Assembly (NCBI GenBank): GCA_002361175.1
Contig: DESG01000052.1
Span: forward strand, 1-7,407
Length of the DNA: 7,407 bases
Reading direction: 5' to 3'
DNA from: Lachnoclostridium sp. UBA3320
GTDB taxonomy: Bacteria; Bacillota; Clostridia; Lachnospirales; Lachnospiraceae
This document shows, in pieces, positions 1-6,438 of this stretch. The notes under the pieces were generated by a model, which ran no database searches, had not been told where the DNA came from, and was given only the letters and a program-made list of their open reading frames with translations. The translations under genes were made by a program, and so were the position numbers. Numbering within the stretch: the stretch's first letter is position 1; each line of letters starts with the position of its first letter.

Positions 1-65
1 AGGGGGTATCTGAACTGTTACCAGAAAAAGAGAACTGGATAAAAAAAGTAGTGCCAAACACTTGA
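1..65 (+). CDS. C-terminal end of an unidentified protein (partial)
   Basis: An open frame enters from the left edge and stops at TGA 63-65; about 20 codons are visible, ending in KKVVPNT. The peptide is charged and reads like an ordinary soluble C-terminus, but it is too short to identify. It does not resemble the C-terminus I would expect for TadA, the gene found near the SRP RNA in Bacillus. Its stop codon overlaps the -35 box of the SRP RNA promoter, so the gene ends exactly where the next transcription unit begins. The frame is chosen because the other two forward frames stop at 42 and 13 and look less protein-like. It could still be chance. Confidence 0.5.
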   Translation, partial: GVSELLPEKENWIKKVVPNT

Positions 66-90
66 CATAGTTATAGTTCATACGTATAAT
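62..90 (+). promoter_or_regulatory. Consensus sigma-A promoter of the SRP RNA
   Basis: TTGACA at 62-67 and TATAAT at 85-90 are both perfect matches to consensus with the optimal 17-base spacer. Transcription should start near 96-98, giving a precursor with a short 5' leader before the SRP RNA body. Such a strong promoter is expected for an abundant stable RNA. Confidence 0.93.
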
Positions 91-119
91 ATTAAGATAT
101 GTAGGATTTAATGTTTAAG

Positions 120-390
120 ATTTCCGTGCTAGCCGGGGAGTTAGCGGTGCCCTGTACCTGCAATCCGCTATAGCGGGGGTGATGTTTTGCCTAGGATTTA
201 TTATTTGTGGAGCTGCCCTTGGAAAGTGGCGTTGACGTTCTGGTCTTACGCAATGGGAACCCATGAACCGTGTCAGGAGGGGAACCTAGCAGCACTAAGT
301 GGGAGCTTCTGTGTGCCGTAAGGTAGCTGGAACTGAGCAGGCTGCCAAGGTAACGTCTGCGATTGTATTTTCGAAGCAGGATGCACGGAT
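120..390 (+). ncRNA. ffs: Signal recognition particle RNA, large bacterial type
   Basis: This is the RNA scaffold of the SRP, which binds Ffh and directs ribosomes making membrane proteins to the membrane. The closing helix pairs CCGTGC at 124-129 with GCACGG at 383-388. The 5' part contains the Alu-domain stretch GTGCCCTGTACCTGCAATCC, as in the Bacillus subtilis scRNA. A long helix 5 follows, and the apical Ffh-binding hairpin is at 272-293, with the conserved GTCAGG on the 5' side, a GGAA tetraloop at 281-284 and AGCAGCA on the 3' side. The roughly 270-base length fits the Firmicutes large type rather than the short 4.5S type. The stem closing the tetraloop is AGG/CCT instead of the more familiar TCC/GGA, a full compensatory swap. 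Exact mature ends depend on processing and are approximate. Confidence 0.95.
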
Positions 391-393
391 TAA

Positions 394-399
394 TATAAT
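394..399 (+). promoter_or_regulatory. Possible -10 box for the downstream 782-aa gene
   Basis: A perfect TATAAT lies just after the mature SRP RNA end. No good -35 is present 16-18 bases upstream (closest is TTCGAA at 370-375, 18-base spacer), so this may be chance in AT-rich DNA. If used, transcription would start near 405, and the hairpin at 408-430 would be the first thing transcribed. Confidence 0.25.
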
Positions 400-407
400 T
401 AGAAAAT

Positions 408-438
408 AAGACCGGTTTGTGACTGGTCTTTTTTATTT
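408..438 (+). terminator. Intrinsic terminator after the SRP RNA
   Basis: AAGACCGG (408-415) pairs with CTGGTCTT (423-430) across a 7-base loop, forming 8 pairs including one G-T, and runs straight into TTTTTT and a further T-rich stretch. It is well placed to end the SRP RNA transcript. It also lies directly upstream of the next gene with no separate strong promoter in between. Confidence 0.9.
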
Positions 439-449
439 AGGGACGTACA

Positions 450-455
450 GGAGGG
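450..455 (+). promoter_or_regulatory. Ribosome binding site fixing a TTG start
   Basis: GGAGGG sits 6 bases before TTG 462-464. No ATG in this frame has a comparable site near the N-terminus, so the TTG is taken as the start. Confidence 0.85.
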
Positions 456-461
456 AAAACT

Positions 462-2810
462 TTGGACGCAGAACTTAAACTAAACAATAGCAACCAAGTT
501 ATTAAAGGTAAAAAAATATATACAGAAGGAAACAAGATTTCTTCTATAGGGCTGGTTGTGAAAGGAACAATACGTATAACTACAGAAGGAATAAATGTCA
601 CTACAGGACCAGGAAGTTTTTTAGGGTTGTGTGATCTTCCTTTAGGAAAGTACAGGGTATCTTATACTACAGAAGATGATGCCGTGATATATGCATTTCC
701 TGTAATGAGTTTTAACCAAGCTGTAAGAGCTTTTATAAAAGCTAAAAAAGATTATGCTTTTTTAATGTTTTCATCACTTGGAAAGTATATCCGTGAACTG
801 TCAGATACTTATGATGTACTAGAGGACATGGCAGAAAACCTTTATGAATTTACAAAGTCAGCTGTTGAAAGGTTTGGTGAGATAGCAAAAAAGACTGGAC
901 AAGATGATAAAACATCTGTATCAGATATTTTGCAGCAATATAGCAGTAGGAAAAACTTTGGTGTAAGTGGTGATAAAGCTTTATATTACAAGACATGTTG
1001 TGACATCCAAGCAGATATCCAGAAAACATTTTTAAATGCAAATATGATAGTGTCTATATATAATATTACTGATGAAGTTTCACTTATAAACAGTATAATA
1101 TCACAGTGTATATCGGATATTGCATATATAAAGGAGTTAATAAAACTGCTTATAAATAATGATGGCAGCTTGTATATAGATTTGCTTGAGCGAGCAAAGA
1201 AATTACAAGAAATAAATATTGATATCTCTGATTTGATTTCCTTGCTTGATGATATTATAAACAATGTTAATTCAGCTGAAAATATTTTATATGACAATGG
1301 CTGTGCAAGTCTTGATATTGACCATGCAGCTATAAAAGAAGACTATTATGCACTTGTGAATAAAAGTGATATGAAGAAAAGTAATAATGAAGAAAGTGAA
1401 AAAGATGGTGAACAAGCAGAAGGTGATTATGTCAATGTATCTGTGCTTAATGGTGCACTTGAAGCTATATTAGATTATTCTGAAATAGACGAAGAAACAT
1501 CTAATCAGTTTAAAGGGTTTGTTAATGACTTTATTAATCTTAAAGACAAGATGTCTACAGATGATAATGCAAGAACTTTGAGAAAAAATATTATAAAAAT
1601 TTTTTATAATTTGTATAAGTTGGTATTTTTAAAGGACTATAAGTCAAAAGAAAAGACACCTCTTGTTATAGATTTATTCTTAAAATACGGTTTTGTAAGT
1701 GAAAAATTGGTTTCAGATGAGATTAAGAAAGAACTTCTAACACTTAAAATAGATGTAGCAGATGATGGACCATGTATAGTCTATGATATGAAAGAATGGC
1801 TTACAGGAATTTATGAAAAAAAGCATGAACCTTCAAAAAATGACTTTGATATGGACTACTATGAAAATCTTCGTGAAAGGCGCAAGACAGGTGATATTAC
1901 AGCAGAGGAAGAACAAAAACTTTTAAAAGACAATGAAGCAAAAGTCGTATATGAAATAGACAATATGTTTAGGACAAACCACCGTCTGATATATGGGCAA
2001 ATTTCAGTGTTTGTACCATTTCTTTACACAGAAGGCTGTTCGGGACAAATTAGTAGATGTTTTCTTTCAAAGGACAAGATAAATACTGCTGTAAAGAGTT
2101 TGCTTGAAATTGATTTTTCAGCATTTTATCGCGAAAGACTTTTTACAGAGAAAATAGATGTAATAAAAAAAGAATATATAGTAGAAGAAGTAATGCCAGA
2201 TTTTATAATATTCCCTGCATTCGGCAATAATGGTATAATGTGGCAGGAGATAAGCGGCAGAAAGAGAAACTCCAAGGGACGTTTTCTTTTACCAGCATTT
2301 CTTGGAACAGATATCAATTCAGTTATGATAAAATTATTTGGGCGTTTTCGTTGGGAACTGTGTCGAACAATACAGGGTTCTGCATGGAATAATATACAGT
2401 TAAAATCCCTTACAAGCGAATACAGTGATTTTGTACAGTTTTACCGCAAAAATAGGGAACTTTCAGATGATAAGAAAGAAAAGCTTAAACTACAGATACA
2501 GAAATGTCGCAATAATACAAGAGAAGTATTTGTAATTGACTATGAAAACTGGATAAAGCTTGAATCTAAAGGCGGTCTTTGCCTTAGTAAGCCAGCTAGA
2601 GAGATATTTGCAACGTACTGTCCATTTTCAAAGGCAATAAGGGATAAAGTAAAGGAACAACCTTTATTCCGAGAGGCTATGACACGCTTTGACCGTGAAC
2701 GTGGTAAGAAACGAAAGGAATACGATTTAAAATTCCGTGTGTGGAATAAAGATAAAGTAGAAGTACCACAAGAAGTAATTGATACTAGGGACTTCTACCT
2801 TGAAAAATAA
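462..2810 (+). CDS. Large protein with N-terminal cyclic-nucleotide-binding-like domain, function unknown
   Basis: This encodes 782 residues from a TTG start. Residues about 13-82 read as a double-stranded beta-helix of the Crp/CNBD type: G-rich turns at KGKKIYTEGN (15-24) and VKGTIRI (33-39), then GPGSFLGL (49-56) and KYR at 63-65 where the phosphate-binding cassette should be. The cassette arginine may be R65, but the usual glutamate of FGE is missing (L56/C57), so classic cAMP binding is doubtful. A mostly helical region follows, then an acidic low-complexity linker at about 300-323 rich in E, K, S and D. The C-terminal half is unrecognised, includes a conserved-looking hydrophobic stretch near 578-612 (IIFPAFGNNG, then RFLLPAFLG) and ends in a highly charged basic/acidic tail. 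I see no helix-turn-helix, signal peptide or convincing membrane segment, so it is probably a cytosolic sensor rather than a Crp-like regulator. Expression must pass the SRP RNA terminator or use a weak promoter near 394. Confidence 0.9.
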   Translation: MDAELKLNNSNQVIKGKKIYTEGNKISSIGLVVKGTIRITTEGINVTTGPGSFLGLCDLPLGKYRVSYTTEDDAVIYAFPVMSFNQAVRAFIKAKKDYAFLMFSSLGKYIRELSDTYDVLEDMAENLYEFTKSAVERFGEIAKKTGQDDKTSVSDILQQYSSRKNFGVSGDKALYYKTCCDIQADIQKTFLNANMIVSIYNITDEVSLINSIISQCISDIAYIKELIKLLINNDGSLYIDLLERAKKLQEINIDISDLISLLDDIINNVNSAENILYDNGCASLDIDHAAIKEDYYALVNKSDMKKSNNEESEKDGEQAEGDYVNVSVLNGALEAILDYSEIDEETSNQFKGFVNDFINLKDKMSTDDNARTLRKNIIKIFYNLYKLVFLKDYKSKEKTPLVIDLFLKYGFVSEKLVSDEIKKELLTLKIDVADDGPCIVYDMKEWLTGIYEKKHEPSKNDFDMDYYENLRERRKTGDITAEEEQKLLKDNEAKVVYEIDNMFRTNHRLIYGQISVFVPFLYTEGCSGQISRCFLSKDKINTAVKSLLEIDFSAFYRERLFTEKIDVIKKEYIVEEVMPDFIIFPAFGNNGIMWQEISGRKRNSKGRFLLPAFLGTDINSVMIKLFGRFRWELCRTIQGSAWNNIQLKSLTSEYSDFVQFYRKNRELSDDKKEKLKLQIQKCRNNTREVFVIDYENWIKLESKGGLCLSKPAREIFATYCPFSKAIRDKVKEQPLFREAMTRFDRERGKKRKEYDLKFRVWNKDKVEVPQEVIDTRDFYLEK

Positions 2811-3542
2811 CTATATCCAGCCTCCGTCAAATTTTATAACCTGACCTGTAAGATAGCTGCCACTTTCTGCAATCTGATATATAAAATCTGCCACTTCTTT
2901 TGGCGTGCCGAGGCGGCAGGCTGGTATTTCTTCTGTTATAGCATATGTTTCTTCTATGCTAAGAAAACTATTCATATCAGTATTTATAATGCCGCAAGCA
3001 ATGGCATTAACTTGTATATTACTTGGTGCCAATTCTTTTGCAAGTGCCATTGTAAAGGAATTGACCCCACCTTTTGATGCAGAATAGGCTACTTCTGTAG
3101 AAGCGCCTACACAGCCCCATACAGATGATATATTAATTATCTTGCCTGATTTGCGCCTAAGCATTATAGGAATTACAAGTTTAGAGCAGTAAAAAACAGA
3201 AGAGAGGTTTGTGCGTATTACATATTCCCATTCTTCTGGTTTCATATCCTGTAGTAGTCCATTATATGATACTCCAGCATTGTTTACAAGTACATCAACT
3301 TTACCATATTCTTTATATAAAAGGTTAAAAAATTCCACACAATTTTTATAATATCCCATATCTCCAGTATATATAACACAATTTACACCATACTTTAAAA
3401 CTTCTTTCTGTAATGAAATAAGATAATCAGTATTTTTAATACAGCATATGGCGATATTATATCCCATACTTGCAAATTTAAGGGCTGTATAACTCCCTAT
3501 ACCACGTGATGCACCTGTAATTACAGCAGTTTTTTTATCCAC
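2811..3542 (-). CDS. ymfI: FabG-like short-chain dehydrogenase, probable EF-P 5-aminopentanone reductase
   Basis: A 243-residue classical SDR. Cofactor motif TGASRGIG is at 9-16, NNAG at 87-90, and the catalytic set is N112, S140, Y153 and K157 (YSASK), all present and correctly spaced; the C-terminus ends in FDGGWI. R13 in the glycine motif suggests NADPH. The stretch after the catalytic serine (SSVWG, GASTEV, YSASKG, then LAKELAPSNIQVNA) resembles, from memory, Bacillus YmfI more than FabG. YmfI reduces the 5-aminopentanone group on a lysine of elongation factor P, completing its modification. Standing alone rather than in a fab operon fits this. A FabG-type 3-oxoacyl-ACP reductase is the main alternative. 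The start is the GTG at 3542-3540, which has GGAGGG 6 bases upstream; an in-frame ATG 15 codons earlier (3587) adds an isoleucine-rich leader and would put this binding site inside the gene. Its stop codon abuts that of the neighbouring gene. Confidence 0.93.
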   Translation of the reverse strand: MDKKTAVITGASRGIGSYTALKFASMGYNIAICCIKNTDYLISLQKEVLKYGVNCVIYTGDMGYYKNCVEFFNLLYKEYGKVDVLVNNAGVSYNGLLQDMKPEEWEYVIRTNLSSVFYCSKLVIPIMLRRKSGKIINISSVWGCVGASTEVAYSASKGGVNSFTMALAKELAPSNIQVNAIACGIINTDMNSFLSIEETYAITEEIPACRLGTPKEVADFIYQIAESGSYLTGQVIKFDGGWI

Positions 3543-3548
3543 AATAAT

Positions 3549-3554
3549 CCCTCC
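3549..3554 (-). promoter_or_regulatory. Ribosome binding site deciding the SDR's GTG start
   Basis: On the minus strand GGAGGG (3554 to 3549) lies 6 bases before GTG 3542-3540. This rules in favour of the 243-residue product that begins just before the Rossmann motif. Confidence 0.85.
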
Positions 3555-3560
3555 ATTGGA

Positions 3561-3584
3561 AATAATAATTATTATTGTATCATA
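3561..3584 (-). promoter_or_regulatory. Possible SDR promoter -10 with 16-bp palindrome at the start site
   Basis: On the minus strand TATGAT (3584 to 3579) is a candidate -10, and TACAAT (3579 to 3574) is a second one; neither has a good -35. AATAATAATTATTATT at 3561-3576 is a perfect 16-bp palindrome that would cover the predicted start site, so it could be an operator. The sequence is simple A/T repeat, so chance is a real alternative. Confidence 0.3.
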
Positions 3585-3647
3585 CATTGAGAAATAATGG
3601 ATATACTATTAGTTACATTAAAAAAATATTACAAATTAATTGCATAC

Positions 3648-3676
3648 TTTACATAAAAAGCTTTATTTGTTATAAT
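3648..3676 (+). promoter_or_regulatory. Sigma-A promoter with extended -10 for the LCP-like gene
   Basis: TTTACA (3648-3653), a 17-base spacer and TATAAT (3671-3676) preceded by TGT (3668-3670), giving the extended -10 form TGnTATAAT. The start site should be near 3683, leaving a leader of about 47 bases to the ATG at 3730. Confidence 0.8.
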
Positions 3677-3729
3677 AAAATTCATATTTTTATGGTCTAT
3701 AAAAGTGGTAAAATTGGAAAGGTACAAAT

Positions 3730-4977
3730 ATGAGAAGTGTAAAAAAGAAAAAAAACAATGTAGCAAGAGTATTTGTTGTAAGTCTGTTAAAATCGGTTAT
3801 ATTTATAATATTGCTGTTGGTGATTGGATTTGCGAGTTATAAAATATCATATACAATTCTTTCAGACAAACAAGTAAATATTGGTACATCAAAGGGAGAT
3901 ATCGCTGATATAATAGAAGATGCACAGACAGATGAAATTTCTAAAAATCTCATTTATGTGTGCAATGGAGATAGGATTAGTGCATTGTTACTTGAGATAT
4001 GTAATACTACTACTAATAATATGGATTATATTACTATTCCTGTTAGGACAGAATTTATTATACCTACTACTATGTATCAGAAATTATGTACTGTTAATGA
4101 AGAGATACCTCAGATTGTGCGTATAAGTAAACTTAAAAGTTACTTTCAAAGTGATGATGATGCATTTGGCTATGGAGAGCTTATTATAGAAAGAATGCTT
4201 GGTGTAAAGATAAGTTATTATACAGTACTTGACCAAGAAACTTTTAGAAGTCATTATACAAGGAAACGTATAAGTGTTAGATTTAAGCAAGATACAGATG
4301 ATGTCACAGCTACGCCAGATGAAAGTGGTACTATACCATCAAATCAGACTATAAATGTTAGAGAAAGTATTGCTATTGCAAGCGATACCTATATTAAACA
4401 ACTTAAAAGTATAGCCGGAGACCAAGAAAAGATTGCTGAATATATAAAAGAACAATATGATAGAGTTGATTCTAATCTTACTGTTTATAATAAGATTGGC
4501 TATATAGAGTGTTATGAGAAACTGAATGTTGACTATTTTCACTACTGGGGAATACCAGGTACATTTACAGAGAAAATTTTCTCAGTTGATACAAAAGCAT
4601 CAAAGAGTTTTTTAAATAGGCTTATCAATAATAAAAACAGCTATACTAGACCGCACAGACGCACTTCTGAGGTTACTACTTCTAGCAGTAAAAATAAAGG
4701 CAGAAGTTCTAAAGGTCTTAATATAATTGTTTTAAATGGCAGCAAGATAAGCGGACTTGCTTCAAAAACACGAGATATGCTTAATGAAGCTGGTTTTTCT
4801 GTAACGCAGATAGGCGATTATACAGATGAAGTGCTTACACAGACAAGAATTATTGTGAAACAAAAAGGTATAGGCAATGATTTAGCAAGACGTTTTAATA
4901 ATCCGTCAGTTGTTGTGGGTGATGTAGAGGAAGGATTTGATATTGAAATTATTCTTGGCACGATAGATGCTAACTAA
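3730..4977 (+). CDS. Membrane-anchored protein with degenerate LCP-like domain and LytR_C domain
   Basis: A 415-residue protein with a basic N-terminus (MRSVKKKKNN) and one membrane segment at about 14-41, so the rest should lie outside the cell. Residues about 72-290 follow the outline of the LytR-CpsA-Psr (LCP) fold: NLIYVCNGDR (73-82), ITIPVRTEFIIP (101-112), then GELIIERMLGVKISYYTVLD. LCP enzymes attach teichoic acid or capsular polymers to peptidoglycan using arginines and aspartates in motifs such as IPRDT; here that motif reads IPVRT, and the region between the first two motifs is shortened. Catalysis of the usual kind is therefore doubtful. A Ser/Thr/Lys-rich linker (about 307-328) leads to a LytR_C domain (about 329-415: IIVLNGSKISGLASK to the end). 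The start has GGAAAGG 7 bases upstream and a good promoter. It probably acts in the cell envelope; its partner and substrate are unknown. Confidence 0.9.
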   Translation: MRSVKKKKNNVARVFVVSLLKSVIFIILLLVIGFASYKISYTILSDKQVNIGTSKGDIADIIEDAQTDEISKNLIYVCNGDRISALLLEICNTTTNNMDYITIPVRTEFIIPTTMYQKLCTVNEEIPQIVRISKLKSYFQSDDDAFGYGELIIERMLGVKISYYTVLDQETFRSHYTRKRISVRFKQDTDDVTATPDESGTIPSNQTINVRESIAIASDTYIKQLKSIAGDQEKIAEYIKEQYDRVDSNLTVYNKIGYIECYEKLNVDYFHYWGIPGTFTEKIFSVDTKASKSFLNRLINNKNSYTRPHRRTSEVTTSSSKNKGRSSKGLNIIVLNGSKISGLASKTRDMLNEAGFSVTQIGDYTDEVLTQTRIIVKQKGIGNDLARRFNNPSVVVGDVEEGFDIEIILGTIDAN

Positions 4978-5131
4978 TTTTTTATGAGTAGTGAAGGTGT
5001 TTGGCAAAGATTTTAGACAAAACAGACAGTAATTTTTCAAAATTTTTGTAAAATTTGATGCAATTCCTGCTAAAAAATAAATTTCTATACGCTTTGCACA
5101 AAAAGAGAAAAATTTCTTTGGATATTTGGTC

Positions 5132-5142
5132 TATGGTAAAAT
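5132..5142 (+). promoter_or_regulatory. Possible extended -10 promoter of the sugar ATPase
   Basis: TATGGTAAAAT contains the extended -10 form TGnTAAAAT. The -35 region 17 bases upstream (TTCTTT, 5114-5119) is poor. Transcription would start near 5149, giving a leader of about 88 bases. TACAAT at 5197-5202 with TTGAGC at 5172-5177 is an alternative, but its 19-base spacer is long. Confidence 0.4.
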
Positions 5143-5222
5143 TGTGTTTGTTGGTATATTATATTTATAGGTTGAGCAAGCGTATATTTAATACGATACA
5201 ATTTATATATTTTTGATAAATC

Positions 5223-5228
5223 AGGAGG
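5223..5228 (+). promoter_or_regulatory. Ribosome binding site fixing the ATG at 5237
   Basis: AGGAGG is 8 bases before ATG 5237-5239. An in-frame TTG at 5213 would place this site inside the coding sequence, so the ATG is the start. Confidence 0.9.
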
Positions 5229-5236
5229 AATTCATA

Positions 5237-6361
5237 ATGGCAAGTTTATCTTTAAAACACATTAATAAAACTTATCCAAATGGCTTTGTTGCAGTTAAGG
5301 ATTTTAATCTTGAAATTGCAGATAAAGAGTTTATTATATTTGTAGGTCCTTCAGGCTGTGGCAAGTCTACTACACTTCGTATGGTGGCAGGCCTTGAAGA
5401 TATTACATCAGGTGAATTGTGGATTGGCAACACTTTAGTTAATAATGTAGAGCCTAAAGACAGGGATATTGCAATGGTATTCCAGAACTATGCTTTGTAT
5501 CCTCATATGTCAGTTTACGACAATATGGCATTTGGTCTTAAATTAAGAAAGACTCCTAAAGAAAAGATTGATAAGCTGGTACATGAAGCTGCTAAGATTC
5601 TTGATATTGAACATCTCTTAGACCGTAAGCCAAAGGCTTTATCAGGTGGTCAGAGACAGCGTGTTGCCATGGGACGTGCGATTGTGCGTAATCCTAAAGT
5701 ATTCCTTATGGATGAGCCTTTGTCAAACCTTGATGCAAAACTTCGTGTGCAGATGCGTATTGAGATTTCAAAAATTCATCAGAGACTTGAAGCTACTATT
5801 ATCTATGTAACACATGACCAGACAGAGGCTCTTACACTTGGTACTCGTATCGTTGTTATGAAAGATGGTATTGTACAGCAGGTTGCAGCTCCTATTGACC
5901 TTTATACAAAACCATGCAATGTATTTGTTGCAGGCTTTATTGGTTCACCTCAGATGAATTTCGTAAACTGCAAGGCTGTTAAAGATGGTGCAGATGTAAG
6001 ACTTAAATTTGGTTCATATTCTGTTAAACTTCCATCAAATAAAGCTGATGCACTTGTACAGGGTGGATATGTTGGCAAAGATGTTATTATGGGTATACGT
6101 CCAGAAGATATTAAGGACGAGGAAATTTTCATTAATGAAGGCTTAAAGAACAACGAAGGCAATGTACTTGATGGCAAAGTAAGAGTATATGAAATGCTTG
6201 GTGCGGAAGTATTCTTGTATTTTGAAGTAGAATCAAATGATATTACAGTTCGTGTTAATCCTCGAACAACAGCACGTACAGGAGATACAGTTAAGATTGC
6301 ACTTGATACAAGCAAAATTCATGTATTTGACAAAGAGACAGAAAAGGTTATTACTAATTAA
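5237..6361 (+). CDS. ugpC: MsmX/UgpC-type sugar ABC transporter ATP-binding protein
   Basis: A 374-residue MalK-family ATPase that powers carbohydrate import by binding the permease pair of a CUT1-type transporter at the inner face of the membrane. All nucleotide-binding motifs are intact: Walker A GPSGCGKST (37-45), Q-loop Q83 in VFQNYALYPH, signature LSGGQ (135-139), Walker B VFLMDE ending in D159-E160, the D-loop SNLD (163-166) and switch H193 in VTHDQ. The C-terminal part from about 235 is the OB-fold (TOBE) regulatory domain, with GIRPEDI near 285. The length is normal for the family. No permease or solute-binding protein is adjacent, which is typical of MsmX, a shared ATPase serving several sugar importers. 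UgpC (glycerol-3-phosphate) and MalK are close relatives, and substrate cannot be read from the sequence. A terminator follows, so it appears to be transcribed alone or with an upstream leader only. Confidence 0.96.
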   Translation: MASLSLKHINKTYPNGFVAVKDFNLEIADKEFIIFVGPSGCGKSTTLRMVAGLEDITSGELWIGNTLVNNVEPKDRDIAMVFQNYALYPHMSVYDNMAFGLKLRKTPKEKIDKLVHEAAKILDIEHLLDRKPKALSGGQRQRVAMGRAIVRNPKVFLMDEPLSNLDAKLRVQMRIEISKIHQRLEATIIYVTHDQTEALTLGTRIVVMKDGIVQQVAAPIDLYTKPCNVFVAGFIGSPQMNFVNCKAVKDGADVRLKFGSYSVKLPSNKADALVQGGYVGKDVIMGIRPEDIKDEEIFINEGLKNNEGNVLDGKVRVYEMLGAEVFLYFEVESNDITVRVNPRTTARTGDTVKIALDTSKIHVFDKETEKVITN

Positions 6362-6382
6362 TATAATCTAAAACATACACTC

Positions 6383-6425
6383 AGACGGCAGCTATACTTG
6401 ATTGTAGGTATGGCTGCTGTTTTTG
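6383..6425 (+). terminator. Intrinsic terminator after the sugar ATPase
   Basis: ACGGCAGCTATAC (6385-6397) pairs with GTATGGCTGCTGT (6408-6420) across a 10-base loop: 13 pairs, two of them G-T, followed by a T-tract at 6420-6424. It separates the ATPase from the downstream regulator. Confidence 0.92.
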
Positions 6426-6438
6426 TAATACATAATTA

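Larger units (their letters stand above)
4978..5236. other. AT-rich intergenic region with inverted repeats, no clear terminator
   Basis: The region separates the LCP-like gene from the sugar ATPase. I find no GC-containing terminator after 4977; the only hairpin, around 5037-5058, is all A/T apart from one pair and lacks a following T-tract. TATACGCTT at 5086-5094 recurs inverted as AAGCGTATA at 5178-5186, and CGTAT (5181-5185) and ATACG (5191-5195) form a short inverted repeat with a 5-base centre. No small open frame with a binding site is convincing. Confidence 0.5.

Noticed and set aside
986..1297. 103-codon open frame on the minus strand
   Set aside because: It overlaps the 782-aa gene completely and its product is an Ile/Ser-rich string typical of antisense reading in AT-rich genes.
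462..2810. Expectation that the gene after the SRP RNA is dnaX, as in Bacillus
   Set aside because: The protein has no Walker A or AAA+ motifs and begins with a CNBD-like beta-helix; it is unrelated to DnaX.
3920..4126. Leu-rich short plus-strand frame that looks like a small membrane protein
   Set aside because: It is a shifted frame inside the LCP-like gene without a ribosome binding site; its hydrophobicity comes from codon composition.
5037..5058. Hairpin after the LCP-like gene as a terminator
   Set aside because: The stem is almost all A/T with a central mismatch and there is no T-tract after it.
5083..5098. Possible catabolite-response element (cre) upstream of the sugar ATPase
   Set aside because: The best alignment to the TGWAANCGNTNWCA consensus has about four mismatches, including core positions.
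5950..6315. 121-codon open frame on the minus strand
   Set aside because: It lies wholly inside the sugar ATPase gene, has no binding site, and its Ser/Thr/Pro-rich product looks like the reverse complement of a real coding sequence.
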